From contig NZ_JBGUAW010000008.1 in the NCBI RefSeq assembly GCF_041821045.1, positions 62,001 to 126,000 of the forward strand: 64,000 nt of DNA, in the 5' to 3' direction. Positions 15,791 to 24,244 of the stretch are shown here, in pieces. The notes under the pieces were generated by a model. That model ran no database searches. It worked only from the letters and a program-made list of their open reading frames with translations, and had not been told where the DNA came from. Position numbers and translations under genes: made by a program. Origin of the DNA: Thiohalorhabdus sp. Cl-TMA. Its GTDB lineage: Bacteria; Pseudomonadota; Gammaproteobacteria; Thiohalorhabdales; Thiohalorhabdaceae. Each line of letters opens with the position of its first letter. The stretch's first letter is position 1.

Positions 15791-17188
15791 ATGGGCAATG
15801 GCTGGCATTTCCGCCCCGCATGCAGCATCCTCGCCGCCGGCATCCTGGCGGCCCCCGCTGCGAGCGCGGGCATCACCATCGATGACGAGGACACCAACCT
15901 GGATATCGGCGCCCAGTTCCGGGTTCGCCACCAGAGCTACCCCTTCCCGGCCGACGAGGGCATCGACCGGTTCACCAACTACCGGGCACGCGTCAATCTG
16001 GATTTCCGCTTCGGGGACGATCTGCGGGTCTTCCTGCAGCCCCAGAAGGTGGGCATCTTCGGCGACAACGACACCGGCGCAGCCGTGGACCTCAACAAGA
16101 CCCCGGCCAACCAGTCGCTCCACCAGGCCTATCTGGACTGGGACCTGAGCGAGGCCTTGAGCCTACGCCTGGGCCGCTTCGAGCAAGCCCTCGCCGACCA
16201 CCGTCTGATCGGCAACTTCGTCTGGTCCCAGCGCGGACGCTCCTTTGACGGCGCCCGACTGCGCTGGAGCAGCGGCAGCCACGCCGTAAGCGCCTACGGC
16301 CTGGTGCTGGCCGGGGAGGACTACGGCGGCGCCACCGGCGCCGGGGGCCCCCTGCCCGCCGGGGACAAGACCGCCGACCAGCAGGCCTACATCGCCCACT
16401 ACCGCGGCGACGGCGTGGTGGGCGGCAACAGCCGCCTGGAGCTGACCTACGTCTATGACGAGGATTTCGCCGCCGTGCCCTACTCCGCGTCCCTCCTAGA
16501 GGGAGGTGCCCGGCCCGGGGCCGAACGCCACACGGCCGGCTTCTTCCTGGTGAATACCGACGCGAAAGGCGGCTACCTGTCGCCCTTTCCGCCCATGGCC
16601 ATGGGCTACGTGAAGGATCCGGGGCTGTATTACCGGGTGGAGGGCTATCTGCAGCGCGGGGATCTCGGTCCCGACGGCGGCAATCAGGACATCAGCGCCT
16701 ACATGGGGACGGGTTATCTGGGCTACAGCTTCGGCGAGGCGGCCGGACGGCCGCTGATCTGGGGCGGGGTGGACTACCTGTCCGGAGACAAGGACCCCAA
16801 CGACGGCGACTACGAGGCGTTCAGCACCCTGTATTCCACCAACCACGCCTACTACGGCTTCATGGACTACTTCCTCATCTCGCCGGCCGCCGACACCAAC
16901 CGGCACGGCCTGCGCGACGCCAATCTGTCGCTGCACTTCAAGCCGCGGCCGGACACCGGGGTGTTTCTCAAGGCCCACAACTTCGCCCTGGCCGACGCCC
17001 CGTCGGGGGTGGAAGAAAGTCTCGGCAACGAGATCGACCTGACCGTGGCCTACAAGGCCCACCCCAAGGCGGTCTTCCTGTTCGGTTACTCCAAGTTCTT
17101 CAGCGACGATGGCATCGTGGAGCTGGGGAGCATCGAGGACGGCGCCGACCCGACCTTCTTCTACGGGATGGTGAACACGGTTTTCTAG
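15791..17188 (+). CDS. Outer-membrane porin, alginate-export/beta-barrel type
   Basis: A 465-residue exported beta-barrel. A signal peptide (about residues 1-26, ending PAASA) precedes a mature start rich in alternating aromatic and polar strands, such as FRVRHQSYPF and NYRARVNLDFRFGDDLRVFLQPQKVGIFGD, a pattern of the alginate-export (AlgE-like) family. The last residues, FFYGMVNTVF, end in the aromatic Phe recognised by the barrel-assembly machine. AGGAGGAG at 15776-15783 fixes the start at MGNGW, not the ATG 53 codons upstream, which lies before the promoter. It probably admits the substrate of the co-regulated genes; specificity unknown. Confidence 0.83.
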   Translation: MGNGWHFRPACSILAAGILAAPAASAGITIDDEDTNLDIGAQFRVRHQSYPFPADEGIDRFTNYRARVNLDFRFGDDLRVFLQPQKVGIFGDNDTGAAVDLNKTPANQSLHQAYLDWDLSEALSLRLGRFEQALADHRLIGNFVWSQRGRSFDGARLRWSSGSHAVSAYGLVLAGEDYGGATGAGGPLPAGDKTADQQAYIAHYRGDGVVGGNSRLELTYVYDEDFAAVPYSASLLEGGARPGAERHTAGFFLVNTDAKGGYLSPFPPMAMGYVKDPGLYYRVEGYLQRGDLGPDGGNQDISAYMGTGYLGYSFGEAAGRPLIWGGVDYLSGDKDPNDGDYEAFSTLYSTNHAYYGFMDYFLISPAADTNRHGLRDANLSLHFKPRPDTGVFLKAHNFALADAPSGVEESLGNEIDLTVAYKAHPKAVFLFGYSKFFSDDGIVELGSIEDGADPTFFYGMVNTVF

Positions 17189-17210
17189 CAGGCGGGCATG
17201 ATCCGCGCAC

Positions 17211-17236
17211 GGGGTCGGCACCTGCCGGCCCCGTTT
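17211..17236 (+). terminator. Porin gene terminator hairpin
   Basis: GGGGTCGGCA (17211-17220) pairs with TGCCGGCCCC (17223-17232) with one T-G wobble and a 2-base loop, followed by GTTTCC. The stem is strong but the T-tail is short. Confidence 0.55.
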
Positions 17237-17266
17237 CCGTCCGGCAGACGAGCGAAGGAGCCGCTG

Positions 17267-17773
17267 TTACTTCAGGCGCGCCAGCAGTGCCTCGCACCGC
17301 GCCCGGCGGTCCGGATCCGGGTCCGCCATGCAGGAAACCGCGGCAATGCGGTCCAGGTAGTCCGCCGGAGCGCCCTGGTAGCGGGCGCCGTGCCAGACGA
17401 TATCCCGGTACCAGTCGTAGGGCGGCAGGTCCGGTTCGATGAAGTCCTCCTCGCCCAGATACACGAACGCGGAGTAGCGGCGGCCGTTCACCTGCACCTC
17501 CATGCGGTCGTCCCGGTACCCCTCCCCCTCCACGGCATCCAGATCGGGCTTTTCCCCGGCCGCTATCTCGAACAGGGCTCCGAACGCCCGGTCCCCCGAA
17601 TCCCCGGTATAAACCAGGTTCCCTTTCCCGGAGCCATCGTATCCGCGCTTATGGAAAGCAAGCTGATAGCCCGACAGGTCCACCCGGCCCAGCAGCCGGG
17701 CGGAGGGTACCCGCTCGCCGAGCCGGAGCGGATGGAGATTGGAGCCGAAGGCCAGGTAATGGAGCGTAGACAC
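17267..17773 (-). CDS. Gamma-glutamylcyclotransferase-like protein
   Basis: A 168-residue protein of the GGCT/AIG2-like fold. The substrate loop YLAFGSNLHPLRL stands at the N-terminus. A catalytic-type glutamate is in LDAVEGEGYRDDRM, and YSAFVYL follows. Such enzymes release 5-oxoproline from gamma-glutamyl peptides, but many bacterial members are uncharacterised. It starts at GTG with GGAGG five bases upstream. It is convergent with the porin gene and shows no operon links. Confidence 0.85.
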   Translation of the reverse strand: MSTLHYLAFGSNLHPLRLGERVPSARLLGRVDLSGYQLAFHKRGYDGSGKGNLVYTGDSGDRAFGALFEIAAGEKPDLDAVEGEGYRDDRMEVQVNGRRYSAFVYLGEEDFIEPDLPPYDWYRDIVWHGARYQGAPADYLDRIAAVSCMADPDPDRRARCEALLARLK

Positions 17774-17886
17774 GGTTCCTCCGTCTTGGGTCCGAGGGAC
17801 CCTCAGGATAACAGAAGCGCGGGCGATTGCCGGAACGACGCCGGGGCGGCAAACTGGCCCCCTTCCCGCCCTCGGAGGAATAGCCG

Positions 17887-18318
17887 GTGTCCGAGCTGCT
17901 CAAGGAATACAAGCGCATCCCCGTGGCCGAGCGGACCGAGCTGGTCCTGCGGGCCGACCTGGATCCCCGCTGGCGCCCGTGCATTCTCGAGGACCAGGAT
18001 GCCCAGGTGAAGGCATACTTCGCGCGGCGGATGGACCTGAGCGGCGACGAAGTGGCCGCCCTGCTCGCGGACCCCAATCAGACCGTCCGCCTGAACTGCG
18101 CCCGCCGCGGCGACCTCGGGCCTGAACAGGTGGAGCGCTGCGTCCGCGACCGTGACCCCAATCTGCGCTACTTCATCGCCCGCAGCCCGCAGCTGACCGA
18201 GGGGCAGCGTAACCGGCTGCTGGCCGACGAGGATCCGCTGGTGCGCCGGGCCGCGACCAAGGGTCCCAAGATTCGGGGCACCCGGCGGCGCCCTGGTCAG
18301 GCGCTCCTGATCCGCTAG
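17887..18318 (+). CDS. LRV-like repeat protein
   Basis: A 143-residue protein starting at GTG after GGAGG (17874-17878). Residues about 25-125 form four or five repeats of roughly 22-24 residues of the type DPNxxVRxxxARRxDLxxEQ, as in leucine-rich-repeat-variant (LRV) proteins. The Azotobacter LRV protein also has a 4Fe-4S cluster with clustered cysteines. Here three cysteines lie in separate repeats (RPCILED, LNCARRG, VERCVRD), so a cluster is uncertain. The C-terminus is basic. Role unknown; probably protein binding. Confidence 0.7.
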   Translation: MSELLKEYKRIPVAERTELVLRADLDPRWRPCILEDQDAQVKAYFARRMDLSGDEVAALLADPNQTVRLNCARRGDLGPEQVERCVRDRDPNLRYFIARSPQLTEGQRNRLLADEDPLVRRAATKGPKIRGTRRRPGQALLIR

Positions 18319-18360
18319 ACCGCCTCCCGGCCGGGTCCGCCAAAAGGGCGGCGGGGCCGC

Positions 18361-18603
18361 CGCCCGGTGGGAGCTACGAGCTCCGAATCCTTCCGCGTAT
18401 ATGCCCCGCAGGGTCTCCTCGATCCACGCACGGTTACGACGCTCGTCCTCCCGGTTCCGCTCTACCAGCCCGCGGGCCGGTTCGGGCAGATCATTCCGGT
18501 CCCTGACCCGGTCATAGGCGGTGCGGGTGTCGTCCTCGTTGCTCCGCATGGCCAGCAGGATCGCTTGGTCCCCGCCGAGGTCCGCCATCCGAACCTTGGC
18601 CAT
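18361..18603 (-). pseudogene. DUF2383-like (ferritin-like) C-terminal fragment
   Basis: From an ATG at 18603 the minus strand reads MAKVRMADLGGDQ and then a helical stretch, RSNEDDTRTAYDRVRDRNDL, EPARGLVERNREDERRNRAWIEETL. This resembles the second half of the PA2169/DUF2383 four-helix-bundle family. The first half is not found upstream in any frame. Downstream the frame runs into low-complexity Pro/Arg sequence with no stop until 17803, antisense to the LRV-like gene. It is probably a remnant; a short intact gene is less likely. The limits are approximate. Confidence 0.4.
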
Positions 18604-18728
18604 TCTGCCCCCGGGTATGGCATCCACGGGAACGGGGAAGACCCGCCCGCCGGGCACCGCTCCGCCCTGGACATGGCCGGGTGTTCATCGGAACCTGAAT
18701 ATGTATCGACTGCGTTGGAGACGCCACC

Positions 18729-19550
18729 ATGTCCCAAACAACCGTAGAATCCCACTACACCCGCGGCGACCTGGAAAGCGCCCTGTTCCAGGCACTGGAA
18801 GCCGCCGGTCTTGATCCCGCCCACCTCCACCCGGACGACTTGGCGCCCGTGGACGAATTCCACATCCGAGGCGCCGAGGCTACCCGCGAGATGATCCACC
18901 TGGCCGGCTTCAGCGCCGAAGACCACGTCCTCGACGTGGGCAGCGGCATCGGCGGGCCCTCCCGCCAGCTTGCTCGGCAATGCGGCTGCCGGGTCACGGG
19001 CCTGGACCTGACCAGCGAGTACTGCGCGCTGGCTCGCACCCTCGCCGAACGGGTCGGGCTGGCGAAGCGGGTGGAATACCGGCAGGGGGACGCGCAGGCC
19101 ATGCCCTTCGAAGACAATGCCTTCGACGGGGTCTGGACGCAGCACATGTCCATGAACGTGGCGGACAAGGACAGTCTGTATGGGGAAATCCGGCGCGTCC
19201 TGCGTCCGGGCGGGCGCCTGGCCATGTACGAGATCGTGGCGGGCCGCGGCGGTACTGTGCATTTCCCGGTGCCCTGGGCGCGCAGCCCGGAGATCAGCCA
19301 CCTGACCACCGCCGAGAACCTGGAGGTGGACCTCCGCGCCCGGGGGCTCGAGGTCCGCTACTGGAATGACGCCACCAGCCCGGCGGCGGCCTTCTTCTCG
19401 GCCATGCTGGACCGGGTCCGGGAGAACGGCCCGCCGCCGCTCGGCCTGCACATCCTGTTGGGGCCGGACATGCGGGAGATGGCAGCCAACATGCTGCGCA
19501 ACCTGGAGGAGGACCGTATACGGGTGGTCCAGGTGGTGATGGAGGGCTGA
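18729..19550 (+). CDS. SAM-dependent methyltransferase (class I)
   Basis: A 273-residue methyltransferase. The SAM-binding motif I is VLDVGSGIGGPSRQLA (about residues 60-75), followed by the acidic turn VTGLDLT, GDAQAMPF (motif II region) and LRPGGRLAMYEIV (motif III). An N-terminal helical cap begins VESHYTRGDLESALFQALE, as in small-molecule N- or C-methyltransferases such as sarcosine/dimethylglycine methyltransferases and UbiE relatives. Glycine betaine synthesis is one possibility, but there is no partner gene here. It is convergent with glpK, with a 7-base gap. Confidence 0.82.
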   Translation: MSQTTVESHYTRGDLESALFQALEAAGLDPAHLHPDDLAPVDEFHIRGAEATREMIHLAGFSAEDHVLDVGSGIGGPSRQLARQCGCRVTGLDLTSEYCALARTLAERVGLAKRVEYRQGDAQAMPFEDNAFDGVWTQHMSMNVADKDSLYGEIRRVLRPGGRLAMYEIVAGRGGTVHFPVPWARSPEISHLTTAENLEVDLRARGLEVRYWNDATSPAAAFFSAMLDRVRENGPPPLGLHILLGPDMREMAANMLRNLEEDRIRVVQVVMEG

Positions 19551-19557
19551 GACCAGC

Positions 19558-21054
19558 TCAGGAAGAGGGCCCGTGGCGGATTCGCGCCACCGCCTCCCGC
19601 CAGCCCGAATAGAGCCGTTCCCGCTCTGCCGCCTCCATGCGCGGCTCGAACAGGCGTTCTCGGCTGCGGGCACCGGCCAGCTCCCGGGTACCCGACCAGA
19701 AGCCCACGCTCAGGCCGGCCAGGAAGGCACTCCCGGCGGCCGTGGTCTCCACCAGGCGCGGCCGGTCCACGGGCACGCCCAGAATATCGGCCTGGAACTG
19801 CATCAGTAGATTGTTGGCCGACGCGCCGCCGTCCACGCGCAGCTCGGCCACCGGCGTCTCGGCGTCGGCGTTCATGGCGTCCATTACGTCGCGGGTCTGG
19901 TAGGCCATGCTTTCCAGAGCGGCCCGGGCCAGGTGGGCGCGCCCGGTACCCCGCGTCATGCCGAGAAGGGCCGCCCGCGCCTCCATGTCCCAATAAGGCG
20001 CCCCCAGCCCGGCGAAAGCCGGCACCAGATAGACCCCCTCGTTGTCCGCTAGGCTGGCGGCCAGGGCCTCCGTCTCCGAGGCGTCCTCAACGATGCCGAG
20101 CCCGTCGCGCAGCCACTGCACCGCCGCCCCCGTTACGAAAACCGCCCCCTCCAGGGCGTAGGCGGGACGCCCGTCGGCGTCGCAGCAGAGGGTGGTCAGC
20201 AGGCCGTGGCTGCTTATGGGGTGCCGGTCCCCCATATTCATGAGCACGAACGAGCCCGTCCCGTAGGTGTTCTTCGCCTGGCCCGGCTCCCAGCACTGCT
20301 GGGCGTACAGGGCGGCCTGCTGATCCCCGGCCATGCCGGCGATGGGGATGCCGCTCGGCAGCCCCTCCAGGGCCACCGTCCGGCCGAGCTCCCCCGCGCT
20401 CGGGCGCACCTCGGGCAGCATGGCGGCTGGCACCCGCAGCGCCTCAAGCAGCTCGGGATCCCATTCCCGTCGGTGGATGTTGTACAGCAGGGTGCGGGAG
20501 GCGTTGGTGGGCTCCGTGGCATGCACCGCCCCGCCGGTGAGCTTCCAGAGCAGCCAGGTCTCCACGGTGCCGAACAGCACCTCGCCCGCCTCGGCCTTTC
20601 TCCGGGCCTCCGGATAGCGGTCGAGGATCCAGCGGATCTTGGTTCCGGAGAAGTAAGCATCCACCACCAGTCCGGTCCGTTCCCGGAAAAAAGGCTCTAG
20701 CCCCGCTTCCTGCAGCTCCTGGCAGATGCCCGCCGTCTGGCGGCTCTGCCAGACGATGGCAGGATGCACCGGGGCGCCGCTGGCCCGGTCCCAGACCACC
20801 GTGGTCTCGCGCTGGTTGGTTATGCCGATGGCGGCCACGTCCCGGCCGGCAACGCCTGCGTTCGCCAACGCCGCTGCCATGACCCGCAGGCTACCCCGCC
20901 AGATCTCCTCGGGGTCGTGCTCCACCCAGCCGGGATGGGGATAGGACTGGATAAGCTCCTGATAGGCGCGGCCCACCGCCTCGCCCCGGCGGTCGAATAC
21001 CAGGGCCGTGCTTCCCGTGGTGCCCTGATCCAGGGCCAGAATGACTCGGCTCAT
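19558..21054 (-). CDS. glpK: Glycerol kinase
   Basis: A 498-residue FGGY-family kinase that phosphorylates glycerol to sn-glycerol 3-phosphate. The N-terminal phosphate loop [15 protein letters not shown], the ITNQRETT motif and C-terminal [23 protein letters not shown] are all as in E. coli GlpK. The start [10 protein letters not shown] is used because the 40 residues upstream do not fit the family. There is no glpF, glpD or glpR nearby, so it is a lone gene here. Confidence 0.95.
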   Translation of the reverse strand: MSRVILALDQGTTGSTALVFDRRGEAVGRAYQELIQSYPHPGWVEHDPEEIWRGSLRVMAAALANAGVAGRDVAAIGITNQRETTVVWDRASGAPVHPAIVWQSRQTAGICQELQEAGLEPFFRERTGLVVDAYFSGTKIRWILDRYPEARRKAEAGEVLFGTVETWLLWKLTGGAVHATEPTNASRTLLYNIHRREWDPELLEALRVPAAMLPEVRPSAGELGRTVALEGLPSGIPIAGMAGDQQAALYAQQCWEPGQAKNTYGTGSFVLMNMGDRHPISSHGLLTTLCCDADGRPAYALEGAVFVTGAAVQWLRDGLGIVEDASETEALAASLADNEGVYLVPAFAGLGAPYWDMEARAALLGMTRGTGRAHLARAALESMAYQTRDVMDAMNADAETPVAELRVDGGASANNLLMQFQADILGVPVDRPRLVETTAAGSAFLAGLSVGFWSGTRELAGARSRERLFEPRMEAAERERLYSGWREAVARIRHGPSS

Positions 21055-21189
21055 CGCCCCTACTCCCTCCGTGGATGCCATTGTTGGCCACCCTACCCAT
21101 GCGGGGCCGATGGTGTATAGATTGGATGAGCACCTGCGATGCGGCGGCGCCTCCGCGCCCGCCCGAACGATCATCCGGGGAGGTTAATC

Positions 21190-21402
21190 ATGGACATGAC
21201 GGAGATCCGGGCAATCGCCCGGAGGAAGGGTATCAAGCCGGCGAAAGCCCGCAAGGCCGAGCTCATCCACCGTATTCAGCGGGCGGAGGGCAACTTCGAC
21301 TGCTTCGCCTCCGCCGAGGCCGGCTACTGCGACCAGCCGGCCTGTCTTTGGCGGGAGGACTGCTTCAGGCAGGCCCGGAAGCGCGGCGGGCTTTCTCCCT
21401 AG
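21190..21402 (+). CDS. Small SAP-like domain protein with four cysteines
   Basis: A 70-residue protein. The N-terminal half, MTEIRAIARRKGIKPAKARKAELIHRIQRAEG, looks like a SAP or Rho-N-like helix-extended-helix motif, often DNA- or RNA-binding. The C-terminal half carries four cysteines (CFAS...YCDQPACLWREDCF) that may bind a metal. GGGGAGG at 21177-21183 sets the start at 21190; the upstream in-frame ATG lacks a ribosome site. No operon partner. Function unknown. Confidence 0.75.
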   Translation: MDMTEIRAIARRKGIKPAKARKAELIHRIQRAEGNFDCFASAEAGYCDQPACLWREDCFRQARKRGGLSP

Positions 21403-21426
21403 GGGACGGGCCTCCCCCGCGGGATT

Positions 21427-22716
21427 TCATCCCCCGGCGCCGGGATAGAGGTAGTGCCGGGTCCAGGGCAGCTCGTTGTCCGTGGGCCGGCTGAACACCA
21501 GCTGGAAGAGCTGCAGGCTGCCCGAGCGGAATGCGGCGATGGAGCCGGAAAGATAGAGCCGCCAGGCCCGCACGAACTTCTCCCCGAAGCGCCGCCGAAC
21601 CTCCTCCTCGTGGGCATTGTAGCGCTGCAGCCAGTGCTCCAGGGTCAGGGCGTAGTGCAGCCGCAGGTTCTCCACATCCTGGATGGAGAAATTGTACGGC
21701 TCGAAGATCTCCGTGGTCTCGGAGAGGGCAGGCGGGTAGGCGCCGGGGAAGATGCGCCGCTCGATCCAGGGGTTCATGGGCCCGATGGGGCGGTTGCGGC
21801 CGATGGAGTGCACCAGGGCCCGCCCCCCCTCGCTCAGCACCCGGTCGATCACCCCTCCCAGCTCGCGGTAGTGGTCGGTACCCACGTGCTCCAGCATGCC
21901 CACGGACACGAAGGCGTCGTAGGTCCCGGTCACGTTGCGGTAGTCATCCTGGATGAACTGGACGCGGTCCTCCAGGCCCTCGGCCCGGACCTGCTCCCGG
22001 GCGTAGGCGATCTGCTCGGTGGAGATGTTGAAGGCCTTGACGGTTACCCCGAACTCCCGGGCCAAGTGCCGCGCCAGCGAGCCCCAGCCGCAGCCGGCCT
22101 CCACCACGGTCTGCCCCGGCTCCAGGCGCAGTTTGCGGGCCACGTGATCCATCTTGGCGCGCTGTGCCGCTTCCAGACCCATTTGCGGATCCTCGAAGTA
22201 GGCACAGGTGTAGAGCATGTCCTCGTCGAGCCAGAGGGCGTAGAATTCGTTGCCCAGGTCGTAGTGGTGGTGAATGTTCTCGCGGCTGCCCGCCAGGGTG
22301 TTTCGGCGGGCCCGGTACAGGCGGGAGGTCAGACCGGGCCGGCCGCCGCCCGCACCGTGCCGCTGCTGCCGGGTCAGGTCCACCACGGTCAGGAGCTCGG
22401 CCAGATCCCCCTCCACCTCGATGCGGCCGGCGGCGTAGTCGTCGCCGAAATGGAGGTCGGGGTGCCGGAGCAGGCGATAGAAGGCGCCGCGGTCGCGGAT
22501 ATGCACCCGGGCGATGGGGTCCGAAGGCACGGGCTCCACGGGATGGCCGTCCCACAGAATCACGGAAAAGGGCGGATCTCCCAGGGTATCCAGCAGTCTG
22601 CGCACCAGCCCCCGCTCAATACCCAGTACGCTCGTACCCCGCCCGGACTGCGGTCCGGCGACATTTCCCCCACCGCTCTCCGGCAAACTGAGCGGTGAAT
22701 CGTCATCCCGTCTCAT
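21427..22716 (-). CDS. cfa: Cyclopropane-fatty-acyl-phospholipid synthase
   Basis: A 429-residue enzyme that adds a methylene from SAM across double bonds of membrane phospholipid acyl chains. The N-terminal domain (about 30-110) precedes the SAM-dependent core: HHHYDLGNEFYALWLDEDMLYTCAYF, VVEAGCGWGSLARHLA, and the conserved SVGMLEHVG. The C-terminal part (FEPYNFSIQDVENLRLHYALTLEHWLQRY) is standard. The enzyme usually appears in stationary phase or acid stress; no regulatory sequence is recognised here. Confidence 0.93.
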   Translation of the reverse strand: MRRDDDSPLSLPESGGGNVAGPQSGRGTSVLGIERGLVRRLLDTLGDPPFSVILWDGHPVEPVPSDPIARVHIRDRGAFYRLLRHPDLHFGDDYAAGRIEVEGDLAELLTVVDLTRQQRHGAGGGRPGLTSRLYRARRNTLAGSRENIHHHYDLGNEFYALWLDEDMLYTCAYFEDPQMGLEAAQRAKMDHVARKLRLEPGQTVVEAGCGWGSLARHLAREFGVTVKAFNISTEQIAYAREQVRAEGLEDRVQFIQDDYRNVTGTYDAFVSVGMLEHVGTDHYRELGGVIDRVLSEGGRALVHSIGRNRPIGPMNPWIERRIFPGAYPPALSETTEIFEPYNFSIQDVENLRLHYALTLEHWLQRYNAHEEEVRRRFGEKFVRAWRLYLSGSIAAFRSGSLQLFQLVFSRPTDNELPWTRHYLYPGAGG

Positions 22717-22850
22717 CTACCCTCTCCTATGACCGGCACCTTCCCCGCACGGTGCAACTTTTACTTTGTCCTTCGGAAATCCGAGGATGCAAGCCCCATG
22801 CTGGCGCGGGGCGTCATCCGAAAGTCCGCCCAGCATGGCCGGCGGATATT

Positions 22851-24089
22851 TCAGAAATTCGGATCGTCGGAGCCGTGGAAGCGCTCCAGCTCCTCCAGCT
22901 CCAGAACCGCCTGCTCCTCGGCGGGCAGCAGGCGATCGGCGCCGAAGGGGGCGGCCTCGGGCCCGGCAGGCCCCCGGACCGATCGGGACTGGCGCAGCTC
23001 GATCACCGCCCGGAGCAGGGCACCGATCTGTCCGCGTCCGTGGAGCAGGGCACCGGACACCTCCCGGTCCAGATGCATTTCGCGGACCAGCTGCCGCAGC
23101 GGGCGGCCAAGCAGCGGCTGCATGACGGAGAGCGCGCCGGCGATGAACGCCTCGTCGCCGAATGCCTCGTCCCCCTTTCCCGCCCGCGCCACCAGCTCCA
23201 TGCTCCGCCCGCGGACAATACTCTCCTCCAGCAGCGGCTGCCGAAGCCCCGCGGTTATGTTCCCCGAGTACAGCAGCAGAGCCACCCACTTCTGGAGCCC
23301 CTTCTGGCCGAGCATCACCATTGCCTGGCGGACGTTCTCCACCTCCTTGGGGATATGGAAGGCACCGGAGTTGATGAAATGCAGCAGACGCTCGCTGATT
23401 TCCGGGTTCTCGCTGAAGGTCTCGGCCACCTCTTTGATTTCGGCGCGGCGCCCCAACTGATTGAAGAGCCGGAACAGGACGGTGGTCTCCTCGGGCAGCG
23501 CCTCCCGGGTCACGTCCACCGGCTGCGCGAAGAACTGGCCCTCGAAGCGCACGCAGCCCAGGTCCCGGCAGATGTCGAAAGCCCCCCGGTCGTGTACCCC
23601 GATGGCCACCAGGGGAACCTCCGCGGCCTTCAGCGGCGCGAGCCATTCGCTCAGGGTATTGAGGTCCCCGCAGCGGGAGACATCGATCCGGTACATATCC
23701 ACCCGGCGGCCCACCCGCTCGGGATCCCGGAGCGGATCGCCCAGCTCCACCGCGACGCGTCCGCCCTCTCGGCGCCACTCGTCCAGCGTGCCCTGAATGC
23801 CCGAATCGACGAGGTCCTCCGCGGAAACCTCCAGTAGATGGGCCCACGGATCGAGCCCCAGACTGGTGCGCCGGGGAAGCATTTCCGAGGTAACGGGGAC
23901 CAGGAGGGGCATACCGCCGCCGAGAGCAGGGAGCTCCTCCCGACCCATGGCCTCGGTTAAAACCTGGACGTCCGGCCGCCGCCCGTCGCCGCCGGACTCC
24001 GCCTGCAGGGAACGTGGCTGCAGCTCGTAGCCCACGAGCTTCTGGTCTCTATCAAGCAGGGGAAACCGCGACAGGAAGATCGAAGCCAT
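22851..24089 (-). CDS. EAL-like and HDOD domain signalling protein
   Basis: A 412-residue protein of the YuxH type. The N-terminal about 200 residues are a degenerate EAL-like domain (FLSRFPLLDRDQKLVGYEL ... MYRIDVSRCGDLNTL) without the catalytic EAL and metal residues. The C-terminal half is an HDOD domain (NQLGRRAEIKEVAETFSENPEISERLLHFINSGAF), also degenerate in HD residues. Such proteins are thought to act in regulation by binding, not hydrolysis. The start is MASIFLSRF, preceded by GAGGAG; the upstream in-frame extension has no family match. Confidence 0.85.
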   Translation of the reverse strand: MASIFLSRFPLLDRDQKLVGYELQPRSLQAESGGDGRRPDVQVLTEAMGREELPALGGGMPLLVPVTSEMLPRRTSLGLDPWAHLLEVSAEDLVDSGIQGTLDEWRREGGRVAVELGDPLRDPERVGRRVDMYRIDVSRCGDLNTLSEWLAPLKAAEVPLVAIGVHDRGAFDICRDLGCVRFEGQFFAQPVDVTREALPEETTVLFRLFNQLGRRAEIKEVAETFSENPEISERLLHFINSGAFHIPKEVENVRQAMVMLGQKGLQKWVALLLYSGNITAGLRQPLLEESIVRGRSMELVARAGKGDEAFGDEAFIAGALSVMQPLLGRPLRQLVREMHLDREVSGALLHGRGQIGALLRAVIELRQSRSVRGPAGPEAAPFGADRLLPAEEQAVLELEELERFHGSDDPNF

Positions 24090-24244
24090 GGGCGCCCACT
24101 CCTCGGGGCCTGCAAGGGGACGATTCACGTCCCCACTAGGGCATGATATTGAAAAGGAACATACCAAGCCAGAGGCGTGTCTGAAAATTGTCCCGACCTG
24201 GGTGTCCGAGAGGGCGCCGTAATATCGGGTGGATTTTCGGGCGG

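Noticed and set aside
17803-18657. A 284-codon minus-strand ORF over the LRV-like gene
   Set aside because: Only its first about 70 codons resemble a protein; the rest is the complement of the plus-strand gene, which has a good start and repeats.
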